From: Ulvibacterium sp039819225
GTDB taxonomy: Bacteria; Bacteroidota; Bacteroidia; Flavobacteriales; Flavobacteriaceae
NCBI GenBank assembly: GCA_039819225.1
Contig: JBCBSN010000080.1
Span: 1-16,441 of the forward strand
Length of the DNA: 16,441 bases
Reading direction: 5' to 3'
Shown one piece after another: positions 7,243 to 14,163 of this stretch (position 1 is its first letter; the number at the start of each line of letters is the position of its first letter). A program made the translations under genes and the position numbers. The notes beneath the pieces are model-generated. The model did no database searches. It was not told where the DNA came from and saw nothing but the letters and a program-made list of their open reading frames with translations.

Positions 7243-7617
7243 ATGGAAAATTCCAATTTAAAAAGGCGTATTCTTAAGGAGATGGAAAAACTGATTTCCC
7301 AAAGCTGTTTGGAAAAAAACAAAGTCGGTAATTTTGAAAAACTTCATGTTGCCCTGCTTAAAAACCATTACAACGCGGCGGACGTTTCCATCGACTATCA
7401 TAGAAGACGTATAAAGATGAATATCGTTATGGACGATAGCTGTTACGATCCAAAAAGAATCAACCTTAACATCCCTACCCTGCACGCCAATATCTTTTTT
7501 AGAAACCTCAAGGAATTCCTTAAATCTTGTTTGGACAGGGACATTAAAAACATAGGCTTCTATGCGAGCCTAATCCAGGCCTTTGCAAAAAATGAAGTGA
7601 CGCTCAATACCGCTTAA
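7243..7617 (+). CDS. hypothetical protein, 124 residues
   Basis: I do not recognise this protein. It has 124 residues, no signal peptide and no membrane segment. It starts with a charged amphipathic helix (LKRRILKEMEKLISQ). A central beta-like part follows (NAADVSIDYHRRRIKMNIVMDD) with a run of basic residues, then helical segments (FFRNLKEFLKSCLDRDIKNIG). It has only two cysteines, C22 in the first helix region and another in DDSCYDP, plus one in KSCLDR, so no metal motif is evident. The coding character is good (consistent codon use and no internal breaks). It is set off from the SDR gene by 127 bases holding a direct repeat, and a strong intrinsic terminator follows 22 bases after its stop, so it is probably a single-gene transcript. 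It is probably cytoplasmic. Confidence 0.7.
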   Translation: MENSNLKRRILKEMEKLISQSCLEKNKVGNFEKLHVALLKNHYNAADVSIDYHRRRIKMNIVMDDSCYDPKRINLNIPTLHANIFFRNLKEFLKSCLDRDIKNIGFYASLIQAFAKNEVTLNTA

Positions 7618-7638
7618 AACTATAAAAACCAATTTGTG

Positions 7639-7665
7639 AAAAAGAGTGCTTGGGCACTCTTTTTT
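7639..7665 (+). terminator. intrinsic terminator after the 124-residue gene
   Basis: The stem AAAGAGTGC (7641-7649) pairs perfectly with GCACTCTTT (7654-7662) around a TTGG loop. It is followed by more T, and preceding A residues can extend the stem. This is a textbook hairpin plus T tract. It also overlaps the apparent GTG-started extension of the next frame, which argues against that longer start. Confidence 0.9.
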
Positions 7666-7729
7666 GCGTTATGGGCGGGGTGTCCTCGTTATTTAGGACT
7701 ACTTAACAGGTTTCTTGCAATAATTTTAA

Positions 7730-7737
7730 TAGTTTTG
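7730..7737 (+). promoter_or_regulatory. -7 promoter element of the TPR-like gene
   Basis: TAGTTTTG matches the Bacteroidota TAnnTTTG element exactly and ends 21 bases before the ATG at 7759. A TTG lies at 7715-7717, but that is closer than the usual -33 spacing, so only the -7 part is well supported. Confidence 0.6.
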
Positions 7738-7758
7738 CCCGTTAAAAAGTCATTAATA

Positions 7759-8463
7759 ATGAAGCATATTGTATTTGCCGCGGTACTTGTTTTTTCCATA
7801 ACCCTATCTGCGCAGACCACATCGGAACTTCAAAAGCACTACGAGGCCTTCTATAAGGAAATGCGGCTTCAAGGGGACGTAAACGGGGTGATCAACGCCA
7901 TGACCCACCTTAACATCCTTTCCCCATCAAAGGAGCGGAAAGATACCTTGGCCTATATTTATGCCAACGATAACAGGCATCTACAGGCCTTGAACACCAT
8001 TGGAATAGAAAAATTGGCCTCGGACTCGGATTTGGCGGTACAGGTAAAGGCCATTTCCCTAAAGGCCCTTAACCAGCCCAAGCGCGCCCTGGAACAATTT
8101 GAAGTGCTCTTTCAAAGGAACCCCAACGCCTACTTGGCCTACGAACTGGCCGACCTTAAAGTGCAGACCGGGGACAATACCGGGGCCATGACCAATATTG
8201 AATATGGGCTTTCCAATGTAAAGGACGATATGAAGTATGCCTTTTATGAGCGGCAGCAGCCCTATGAGGTATCCCTTAAGGCCGCCTTTACCCACATGAA
8301 AGGCCTGGTGACCTATAACATGGACAAGAACAATATTGATGGTGCACTTGTCCTGATCGACGAGGCATTGGAACTGGAACCTAGTTTTAACCTTGCCAGC
8401 TTGAGCAAACAGGCTTTGGAAACCCGGAAGAACCCTCCTACGGAAGCAGGGGAAAATAAATAA
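7759..8463 (+). CDS. exported TPR-like protein
   Basis: A 234-residue protein with a clear Sec signal peptide (MKHIVFAAVLVFSITLSAQ, probable cut after SA or SAQ). Helical pairs with TPR-like spacing follow: VQVKAISLKALNQPKRALEQFEVLF with NPNAYLAYELADLKVQTGDNTGAM, and near the end NNIDGALVLIDEALELEPSFNLAS. The A/G-x-Y/L-x2-A/G pattern supports tetratricopeptide-type helices at roughly residues 85-150 and 190-225. The role is probably as a periplasmic or outer-membrane-side scaffold; partners are unknown. The frame is open upstream to a GTG at 7636, but that start lies inside a terminator and would bury the signal peptide, so ATG 7759 is chosen. It has its own -7 element and is closed by a terminator, so it is likely monocistronic. 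Confidence 0.9.
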   Translation: MKHIVFAAVLVFSITLSAQTTSELQKHYEAFYKEMRLQGDVNGVINAMTHLNILSPSKERKDTLAYIYANDNRHLQALNTIGIEKLASDSDLAVQVKAISLKALNQPKRALEQFEVLFQRNPNAYLAYELADLKVQTGDNTGAMTNIEYGLSNVKDDMKYAFYERQQPYEVSLKAAFTHMKGLVTYNMDKNNIDGALVLIDEALELEPSFNLASLSKQALETRKNPPTEAGENK

Positions 8464-8486
8464 TCATCACTTCAGGTGCTGAACAG

Positions 8487-8511
8487 AAAACGGGACATTT
8501 CCCGTTTTTTT
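8487..8511 (+). terminator. intrinsic terminator after the TPR-like gene
   Basis: AAAACGGGA (8487-8495) pairs with TCCCGTTTT (8500-8508) around a CATT loop, followed by more T to 8511. It begins 24 bases after the stop codon of the TPR-like gene. Confidence 0.9.
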
Positions 8512-8720
8512 GTTTGCGGTCTACACGGCATTTTTAGATTCCGCTCGGTTAACCGTTCCGTAGCCCAGCTATCTAGGCTTCGCTCTGCTGGAGTATGCGG
8601 CGCAAAAAACTTGCCGTTCCGTTCAGGCAGACCTTCATCTGGATACAACCTGTGCGACCGGAACCGTCGGGAATCCTGATTTTTCCTAAATCCTGCGAAC
8701 CCAAAAGAAGTTCAGTTTAA
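8512..8720. other. unassigned non-coding block, more G+C-rich than its flanks
   Basis: About 210 bases between a terminator and a promoter in which I find no supportable gene. Open frames exist on both strands, but none has a credible start or a recognisable product. The block contains the perfect palindrome CGGTTAACCG (8546-8555) and an inverted pair CCAGC/GCTGG (8565-8569, 8587-8591) that could form a loose hairpin. By eye it is richer in G and C than the A/T-rich promoter that follows. It could be a dispersed non-coding repeat or old gene debris. Confidence 0.4.
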
Positions 8721-8727
8721 AAAATAA

Positions 8728-8784
8728 GCAACTAAAAAGTTGCATATTAAAATATAGTGTTTATATTTGCAACCATATAGTTGC
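8728..8784 (+). promoter_or_regulatory. promoter with two palindromic operators for the SRPBCC-ArsR unit
   Basis: The -7 element TATATTTG (8762-8769) matches TAnnTTTG exactly. A TTG (8740-8742) lies 19 bases upstream at the -33 position. Two palindromes of the form GCAAC-N6-GTTGC bracket it: 8728-8743 (GCAACTAAAAAGTTGC, overlapping the -33) and 8769-8784 (GCAACCATATAGTTGC, starting on the last base of the -7). Their centres are 41 bases apart, close to four helical turns. This is the expected layout for repression by the ArsR-type dimer encoded at 9228-9560. The promoter call rests on sequence; binding by this regulator is inferred. Confidence 0.8.
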
Positions 8785-8809
8785 ATTTTAATCTAAAAAA
8801 CGAACAGTC

Positions 8810-9238
8810 ATGAAGGACGTAATTTCAAAAGAACACCTATTTGACCATGCCATTGACAAAGTATGGAACGCCATTTCCAAGGCAGAGGAAATTTCAACTT
8901 GGTTTATCCAGGCCGATTTTAAGGCAGAACCCGGATACCATTATACCTTTACGGCGGACGAGGCCCATGGGTGCACCCAGATAACCGGTGTAGTAAAGCA
9001 GGCCCGCCCGTATACCCTGGTCTATACCTGGATGGTCAAGGATACTGAGACGGAGACCATAGTGAAATGGGAACTGCAGGAAATGGAGGGGAAGACCAAG
9101 TTGTATCTGGAGCATTCCGGAATTGCCGGATATCCCGGCGAAAGTGCCGTACAAATGTTTGTCAGCTTTGATGCCGGATGGGACAATTGTGTAAACGAAC
9201 TTTCCAACTACCTGAAACAGGAAGTCCATGCAGGATAA
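8810..9238 (+). CDS. SRPBCC / AHSA1-like protein
   Basis: A 142-residue soluble protein of the START-like fold in the AHSA1 (activator of Hsp90 ATPase homologue 1) branch. It has ISKEHLFDHAIDKVWNAIS at the N-terminus (strand then helix), the ISTWFIQADFKAEPGYHYTF segment, ITGVVKQARPYTLVYTW in the middle and a C-terminal helix (GWDNCVNELSNYL). Bacterial members bind hydrophobic ligands, but the ligand is usually unknown. The next gene, an ArsR-type repressor, overlaps its end by 11 bases. This pairing of AHSA1-like and ArsR-like genes is common in bacteria. A promoter with two operator-like palindromes lies directly upstream, so expression is probably controlled by the downstream gene product. 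Confidence 0.92.
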   Translation: MKDVISKEHLFDHAIDKVWNAISKAEEISTWFIQADFKAEPGYHYTFTADEAHGCTQITGVVKQARPYTLVYTWMVKDTETETIVKWELQEMEGKTKLYLEHSGIAGYPGESAVQMFVSFDAGWDNCVNELSNYLKQEVHAG

Positions 9239-9560
9239 AATCACCAAAATCCTCAAGGCCATTGCGGATCCAACAAGGCGTGAGATATTTCACGCCTTGG
9301 TAATGGCCGCCACGGCCTTGCCCATTACCCAGATCTCCAGTCAATTTAAGATAAGTCGGCAAGGCGTAACCAAACACCTTAGGACCTTAGAAGATGCCGA
9401 CCTGGTACGTATAGAGCGCCACGGGAGGGAACGCAATTGCCGGGCCAACGTAAGGCCCTTACGAGAAGTGGGCCAATGGCTTAAATTTTATGAACGTTTC
9501 TGGGACGATGCCCTCATAAACTTGGGCACCTACTTGGAAAACAGTTCAAAAAACTCTTAG
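9228..9560 (+). CDS. ArsR-family winged-helix transcriptional regulator
   Basis: A 110-residue winged-helix repressor of the ArsR/SmtB fold. Features are the hallmark N-terminal ADPTRREIFHAL (about residues 13-24), the helix-turn-helix at about 33-56 (ITQISSQFKISRQGVTKHLRTLEDADLV), and the wing VRIERHGRERNC. It lacks the ELCVCDL metal site of ArsR/CadC, so it belongs to the metal-independent branch that usually accompanies SRPBCC genes. The ATG at 9228 lies within the SRPBCC gene (11-base overlap), so translation is coupled. The two GCAAC-N6-GTTGC palindromes before 8810 are the natural candidate operators. It ends only 8 bases from the convergent DUF2652 gene, with no terminator visible between them. 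Confidence 0.95.
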   Translation: MQDKITKILKAIADPTRREIFHALVMAATALPITQISSQFKISRQGVTKHLRTLEDADLVRIERHGRERNCRANVRPLREVGQWLKFYERFWDDALINLGTYLENSSKNS

Positions 9561-9568
9561 AGCCTGGT

Positions 9569-10648
9569 TTAGGTCTCCGACTCTACAAACCGGTGCAACC
9601 CCTCCATCGTCTTTACAACGTTCTTGGAAAAGACCCGACGGACAAATAATCGTATCATCAACCGTTTCAGCAAGGATCTGGCCTCCCAATAGGTTTCCAA
9701 GATCAAAAGGCACTCGGTCCCGGAAATGGGCGTAATATTATAAAATTGGTAAAGGGCATCAAAAGGGGGAGGGCTAGTGGTCATTTCCCCATATAACAAA
9801 ACCCCTGGATCGGTGTCCTTGGTCACCGTAACAAAATCCAAATGCTTTCCATTAATGACACAGACATGTTCCGAGCCCAAGCGCGTTACTTCGTTTTCGT
9901 CATATTCAAACCTGTCCACACCGTCTACCCACTCATAACGGTATTTATAATTACTTATGTATTCCATGAGCACAGGTGCCGCGACGGGAAATCTCTTTTC
10001 GTGAACAAAATTGGGCGGCCCGTCAAAACGTACCTTGAGCCCCTCCGAGAATTCGTTAAGGCTCAATTTCTCACGATCCACCAGGGCATACACATATTCC
10101 ATTTGTCTACCGTCATAGTCGTCCGCCCCCTCCCTGAACCGAAAGAGTTTGCTGGAGTAGTAAATGGGCAGTTCCACCTGTTTCGCCAATTCTTTACTGA
10201 TAAGCGCATAGTTGTCACTTTCCACCGAATTCTTCAACAACCGATGCGCCTCGATCACTTGTTGTCCAAATGGTTTTCGACTCCCTTTTACGGTGATAAA
10301 CTGGAGATCTCCACAATGCGCCACCACCTTAAGCTGAAGGTTGGGTGCCATGGCACAGGCGTTGCAAGGACAGATCCTATTCTTTTCCAACAATTTTAAA
10401 TGACTATAGAAGGCAGTGAACATGGTCTCTATCTGGGCAAGCAACTTTTCTTGGGACAACAGTTCCCCTTCCTTGTAAAAGAAAAGGGCGTCCCCTTCAA
10501 TTTCCGCAAGTTGCATTTCCTGGGTATTGGCATCTATAAGTACCTCCAACAGTTCGGAAATAACGTGTTGGCTGTGCTCCACTTCGGTCGTCTGCACAAA
10601 TTTGGTAAACCCGGAAATGTCCGGTAAAAAAAGAAGTGAGTTGGCCAT
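9569..10648 (-). CDS. DUF2652 protein: nucleotidyl-cyclase-like domain fused to an SRPBCC-like domain
   Basis: A 359-residue cytoplasmic protein. Residues about 1-170 look like a class III nucleotidyl cyclase homology domain: LLFLPDISGFTKF with D10, EIEGDALFFY with D53 (the two positions that bind metal in true cyclases), VAHCGDL, and KGSRKPFGQQVIEAHRLL in place of the G-x2-VN-x-AARL motif. Residues about 203-355 read as an SRPBCC/START-like domain (LKVRFDGPPNFVHEKRFPVAAPVLMEY ... WEARSLLKRLM). This is the DUF2652 architecture. Both acidic residues are kept, but cyclase activity has not been shown and other catalytic residues cannot be confirmed. A C93-x-C95-x2-C98 cluster (CPCNACAM) lies before the third motif. 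It follows the lipoprotein gene by 45 bases on the same strand, so a shared transcript is likely. The role is unknown. Confidence 0.88.
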   Translation of the reverse strand: MANSLLFLPDISGFTKFVQTTEVEHSQHVISELLEVLIDANTQEMQLAEIEGDALFFYKEGELLSQEKLLAQIETMFTAFYSHLKLLEKNRICPCNACAMAPNLQLKVVAHCGDLQFITVKGSRKPFGQQVIEAHRLLKNSVESDNYALISKELAKQVELPIYYSSKLFRFREGADDYDGRQMEYVYALVDREKLSLNEFSEGLKVRFDGPPNFVHEKRFPVAAPVLMEYISNYKYRYEWVDGVDRFEYDENEVTRLGSEHVCVINGKHLDFVTVTKDTDPGVLLYGEMTTSPPPFDALYQFYNITPISGTECLLILETYWEARSLLKRLMIRLFVRRVFSKNVVKTMEGLHRFVESET

Positions 10649-10693
10649 GGTACGTTTTTGGTCGGTTAAAAGGACTAGTCCTGTCCTTGCGCT

Positions 10694-11290
10694 TTATTTT
10701 ACGGCCTTTTTTGATTTGGATGCATTTCCGGTTTCCTTTTTCAAGACTTTGGGTGTGTCCTCCCGAAATTCTTCCAGTGCCTCCAAGGCATCCGTACCGT
10801 CCTCTAAGATAAGATTCGCGTCCAGGGTATTGTTTACCGTTACATTAAACTGCGCCCTGACCGCATTATAGGCATGGATCATTTTTAAAAGGGTTTCCTG
10901 AGGGTCGGTTTGAAACTCCAGATCGTTCTTGGTCTTTAGCATATAGGTCTTGAACACTTTTTGCCGACTTTTAACCTGGGCCAGGGCAAAGGTCCCGGGA
11001 TATTCCGACTTTGCCCAAAGGTTTTGCTTTTCCACCATATTTTCGATTACCAAACGAAGATCCTCAAGATTTTCCACCCCGTAAAGGGCATCAAAACTGG
11101 TTTCCATATCGTTAAATTCCGTCCAGGCCTTTAACGTATCCATTGCTTTGGCACTTATTACGGTCTTCTTGGGCCAAGTGGACGGGGACAGCTCCACCCT
11201 GGCAACTTCCACCTTCCCCTCCGAATCCTCCTTTTGTCCGCAGGAAAAAAAAAGCATCGGAAAAATGCCTAGGAGAAATAATTTTCGCAT
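10694..11290 (-). CDS. small putative lipoprotein
   Basis: A 198-residue protein. It starts with a lipoprotein signal peptide, MRKLFLLGIFPMLFFSC, the cysteine at residue 17 being the expected lipid-attachment site. It is followed by an acidic linker (GQKEDSEGKVE). The mature part is mostly helical (AMDTLKAWTEFNDMETSFDAL, DLRLVIENMVEKQNLW, LLKMIHAYNAVRAQFN) and ends in a lysine-rich tail. I cannot assign it to a named family; it looks like one of the short helical lipoproteins typical of flavobacteria. The gene is transcribed toward DUF2652 and divergently from the threonine dehydrogenase gene, with 63 bases between the start codons. The palindrome TCGCATGTGCGA (11285-11296) covers the start codon. 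Confidence 0.85.
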   Translation of the reverse strand: MRKLFLLGIFPMLFFSCGQKEDSEGKVEVARVELSPSTWPKKTVISAKAMDTLKAWTEFNDMETSFDALYGVENLEDLRLVIENMVEKQNLWAKSEYPGTFALAQVKSRQKVFKTYMLKTKNDLEFQTDPQETLLKMIHAYNAVRAQFNVTVNNTLDANLILEDGTDALEALEEFREDTPKVLKKETGNASKSKKAVK

Positions 11291-11318
11291 GTGCGAATGT
11301 ACAAATTTTAGAATCGGT

Positions 11319-11326
11319 TATCTTTG
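11319..11326 (+). promoter_or_regulatory. -7 promoter element of the threonine dehydrogenase gene
   Basis: TATCTTTG fits TAnnTTTG exactly and lies 27 bases before the ATG at 11354. No clear TTG is seen at the -33 position. The same 63-base gap must also hold the divergent lipoprotein promoter. Confidence 0.6.
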
Positions 11327-11353
11327 CACCACCCTCCTTTAACTTGATTTTAT

Positions 11354-12295
11354 ATGACCAAAACCATACTGATTTTAGGGGCTTGCGGACAAATTGGAAC
11401 CGAACTCACCTATGCTTTGCGTGCTGCTCATGGAAACGACCAGGTCATTGCCAGCGATATCCGGGAAGGGAACGAGGACCTGGTACATTCCGGACCTTTT
11501 GAACTACTGGACGCCACAGATTACGACGCCCTGGAGGAAGTGGTGGCCTATTATGAGATAAACGAGGTATATCTAATGGCCGCCATGTTGAGCGCTACCG
11601 CTGAACGATTTCCCAAAAGGGCCTGGAACCTAAACATGAGTACTCTTTTTAATGTCCTTGACCTTGCAAAGGAAAAGAAAATAGAAAAGATTTTCTGGCC
11701 TTCCAGCATCGCCGTTTTTGGCCCAAATACCCCAAAAAAAGAAGCGCCGCAAAACACCATCATGGAACCGAGCACCGTATACGGTATCAGCAAACTGGCC
11801 GGTGAACGTTGGTGCAATTACTATTATCATAGGTTTGGGGTGGATGTACGAAGTCTGCGCTATCCCGGACTGATCAGTTGGAAGACACAGCCTGGTGGCG
11901 GGACTACGGATTATGCCGTGGAAATTTATTCAGAGGCCCTGACCCATGGCAGCTATATTAGTTTTCTGAGCCCGGATACGGAACTGCCCATGATGTATAT
12001 GGAAGATGCCATACGGGCCACCTTACAGCTTATGAAATGTGAGGCGGGGAACATAAAAACACGTTCTTCCTACAATCTGGCCGCTATGAGCTTTACCCCG
12101 TCTGAAATTGCCGAAAGCATCCAAAAACATATCCCTGATTTTAAGATGTACTACGAACCGGATTTTAGACAACGGATAGCAGATTCCTGGCCCAACAGCA
12201 TTGATGATTCCAAGGCTAGGGAAGACTGGAACTGGAAGCCGGAATTTGATTTGACCAGGACTACCGGGGAGATGTTGGACAATCTGGGCGGTTGA
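11354..12295 (+). CDS. L-threonine 3-dehydrogenase, short-chain (SDR) type
   Basis: A 313-residue extended SDR that oxidises L-threonine to 2-amino-3-ketobutyrate with NAD+, the first step of threonine breakdown to glycine and acetyl-CoA. It shows the NAD-binding turn G9-A-C-G-Q-I-G (ILGACGQIG), WPSSIAVFGP (catalytic serine strand, about 115-124), the Y143-x3-K147 pair (TVYGISKLAGE) and the threonine-dehydrogenase-specific stretch PGLISWKTQPGGGTTDYAVE (about 171-190). Such GalE-like enzymes are known from Flavobacterium frigidimaris and differ from the zinc-dependent E. coli Tdh. Length is normal. The partner 2-amino-3-ketobutyrate CoA ligase (kbl) is not in the window. The gene has its own -7 element and is flanked by a minus-strand lipoprotein gene, so it is probably monocistronic. 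Confidence 0.92.
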   Translation: MTKTILILGACGQIGTELTYALRAAHGNDQVIASDIREGNEDLVHSGPFELLDATDYDALEEVVAYYEINEVYLMAAMLSATAERFPKRAWNLNMSTLFNVLDLAKEKKIEKIFWPSSIAVFGPNTPKKEAPQNTIMEPSTVYGISKLAGERWCNYYYHRFGVDVRSLRYPGLISWKTQPGGGTTDYAVEIYSEALTHGSYISFLSPDTELPMMYMEDAIRATLQLMKCEAGNIKTRSSYNLAAMSFTPSEIAESIQKHIPDFKMYYEPDFRQRIADSWPNSIDDSKAREDWNWKPEFDLTRTTGEMLDNLGG

Positions 12296-12556
12296 TCTTT
12301 TAGACTACTATTGTTCGGTGAAGAATCAATACCATACTTTAACCCCTGACTACCGAATCCAAGAACCAAGGCCTTACTAGGGAGTTTCAAGGGTAAGGAC
12401 TTAAGACCACCCATGGTTGTTGCCTTGGGGTTTTTCCCGAACATCACTTATTAGATATCCGGACAATCGGAATCAGTGAAATTTAAAACGGACCATAGGT
12501 TTTGGTGAGAAGCTCTGTTTCCCAAAATCGAAAACATGGGCCACACCTTTCAAATG

Positions 12557-12868
12557 TTACTCCTCTTCGTTCTCTAGTTCCTTCGGATCTATCACAGCTT
12601 CCGGGTCGTTCCTATCAAAATCCACATAGTCCTCTGCATCATAATGCTCCATAGTATACTCTAACTTGGCACTGATCTTTACTAAAAACTTGGTGTCCCG
12701 CGTGGTGACCTCAACAGCCTCGATCCTTTGACCCCGCGCATTTTTAAAGGTGATGATATTGCGATCATCGTACCCGTCCGGATATTTCTCCACCAAAAGT
12801 TTTAGAACTTCCGGGGTCAGTTTTTTAAAATCGACTATGACTCTTTTTAAACCATCCATATGCGCCAT
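12557..12868 (-). CDS. small conserved protein downstream of ackA, acidic tail
   Basis: A 103-residue cytoplasmic protein. Residues 7-75 contain a conserved pattern (LKRVIVDFKKLTPEVLKLLV, EKYPDGYDDRNIITFKNARG, EAVEVTTRDTKFLVKIS) that I recognise from many flavobacterial hypothetical proteins. The C-terminus is strongly acidic (DAEDYVDFDRNDPEAVIDPKE, then LENEEE). No signal peptide. An alternative ATG at 12859 would shorten it by three residues. It starts 93 bases after the ackA stop on the same strand, so it may be read from the pta-ackA transcript. The molecular role is unknown; a link to acetate metabolism is only suggested by position. Confidence 0.82.
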   Translation of the reverse strand: MAHMDGLKRVIVDFKKLTPEVLKLLVEKYPDGYDDRNIITFKNARGQRIEAVEVTTRDTKFLVKISAKLEYTMEHYDAEDYVDFDRNDPEAVIDPKELENEEE

Positions 12869-12961
12869 GAAAAGTTAAGCAAAAATCAAAAACACGACAA
12901 TACTTCCTTAAAAAATCCGTGTGAAGAAAAGGTAAGTAAAAATCCAGAACCGGGAAATCTT

Positions 12962-14149
12962 TTAACCCGTGATCAACCCAAAGACCTGTTTGGCAATTTC
13001 CAATTCCTCGTTGGTGGGAATGACCAACACTTTTACTTCGGCAGAAGCATCATTTATTTCCCAAGGAGAGTCTAAAATCGTTTTATTCCTTTCCCCGTCC
13101 AGGGTGATGCCCAAATAGTCCATATCCGCGCAGATGAGATTTCTTAGCCGACTGGAATTTTCCCCTATTCCCGCAGTAAATACCAGGGCATCCAGCCCAT
13201 TCATCGCAGCGGTATAGGCCCCGATGTATTTTTTGACCCGATAGGCATTCATTTCCAGGGCCAACCGGCATTCTTTATCACCCTTTTCGGCCTTGGCCTC
13301 AATATCACGAAGGTCGCTATGACCCGTTAAGCCGAGCATACCGCTTTCCTTGTTCAATAAATGGCTTACCTCTTCCAAGGTATATCCCAAGGCCCCTACC
13401 AAATGAAAGATAAGGGCGTGATCCACATCTCCGCTCCTAGAGCCCATGATCAGTCCGTTGGAAGGGGCAAAACCAAGACTATGGTCCATACTTTTCCCAT
13501 CCCGGACCGCTGTAATGCTACAGCCATTGCCCAAATGGACACTAATGATCTTGGAATGCTTCCGTTGCAAATACGCCATGGCCTTTTGAGACACATATTT
13601 ATGACTAGTGCCATGAAATCCGTAAATCTGGATACCGTGTTCCACATAAAATTTATTAGGGATGGCATATTTTCTGGCCTTTACCGGCATGGTCTGGTGG
13701 AAGGCCGTATCAAAGACCGCAACCTGTGGGGCTTTGGGAAACAACTCCCCTGCTATTTCAATGCCGGCAAGATTAGGCGGATTGTGCAAAGGGGCCAGAG
13801 TGGCGAACTCCTGAATCTCCTTTTTCACGTCACGGTTTACCAAGGTGGTCTCGGCAAAGGAATCCCCTCCATGTACCACCCGATGCCCCACGGCATCGAT
13901 TTCATCAATATTTTTGATGGAACCCACCTCGGGATCCATGAGTATCTCCGTTATTTTGCGCAACCCTACAGCATGCGTGGCTATAGTTATGGAGCGCTGT
14001 AGTCTTTTGTCACCCGCCTTATATTTTAATTGTGCATCCTCTAATCCTATACGCTCCACCACTCCGGAGCAGGTGACCTGTTCGGAAGGCATTTGTATCA
14101 ATTGAAACTTTATGGAGGAACTACCGGAGTTAATGACCAAGATGTTCAT
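12962..14149 (-). CDS. ackA: acetate kinase
   Basis: A 395-residue enzyme of the ASKHA fold that makes ATP and acetate from acetyl phosphate and ADP (reversible). The first signature is NILVINSGSSSIKF with N7. Other conserved residues fall where the family puts them: R90 (GHRVVHGG), H122, D147 (VFDTAFHQTMP), H179 (GFHGTSHKYV), HLGNGCS (about 205-211), R238 (MGSRSGDVDH) and E381 (TNEELEIA). These correspond to N7, R91, H123, D148, H180, R241 and E384 of the Methanosarcina enzyme. Length is normal and the protein looks intact. It lies 153 bases downstream of pta on the same strand; that gap carries a short tandem repeat just before the ATG. It acts with Pta in acetate excretion or uptake. Confidence 0.97.
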   Translation of the reverse strand: MNILVINSGSSSIKFQLIQMPSEQVTCSGVVERIGLEDAQLKYKAGDKRLQRSITIATHAVGLRKITEILMDPEVGSIKNIDEIDAVGHRVVHGGDSFAETTLVNRDVKKEIQEFATLAPLHNPPNLAGIEIAGELFPKAPQVAVFDTAFHQTMPVKARKYAIPNKFYVEHGIQIYGFHGTSHKYVSQKAMAYLQRKHSKIISVHLGNGCSITAVRDGKSMDHSLGFAPSNGLIMGSRSGDVDHALIFHLVGALGYTLEEVSHLLNKESGMLGLTGHSDLRDIEAKAEKGDKECRLALEMNAYRVKKYIGAYTAAMNGLDALVFTAGIGENSSRLRNLICADMDYLGITLDGERNKTILDSPWEINDASAEVKVLVIPTNEELEIAKQVFGLITG

Positions 14150-14163
14150 TGGATCGGTCTTGA

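Noticed and set aside
7636..7758. N-terminal extension of the TPR-like protein from GTG 7636
   Set aside because: It begins inside a perfect intrinsic terminator, and ATG 7759 starts a clean signal peptide with a -7 element just upstream.
8476..8679. 67-residue open frame across the block after the TPR-like gene
   Set aside because: It starts before and reads through a terminator hairpin, has an arginine/serine-rich composition typical of spurious frames and no recognisable pattern.
9228..9560. Metal-sensing function for the ArsR-type regulator
   Set aside because: No ELCVCDL-type cysteine pair or histidine-rich C-terminal metal site is present; the family branch fits SRPBCC-linked regulators.
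9842..10399. 185-residue plus-strand open frame opposite the DUF2652 gene
   Set aside because: It is antisense to a well-supported gene with clear motifs and shows no family pattern of its own; the same applies to the open frames opposite ackA and pta.
10671..10682. AGGACTAGTCCT palindrome between the lipoprotein and DUF2652 genes as a terminator
   Set aside because: It is a self-complementary 12-mer without a loop or a T tract, so it is not a convincing terminator.
12296..12556. Possible gene or terminator between the convergent threonine dehydrogenase and the small acidic-tailed gene
   Set aside because: Open frames here have no convincing start or pattern. The AACCAAGGC/GCCTTGGGGTT inverted pair (about 12364-12432) has a loop of about 50 bases and a bulge, too weak for a terminator call.
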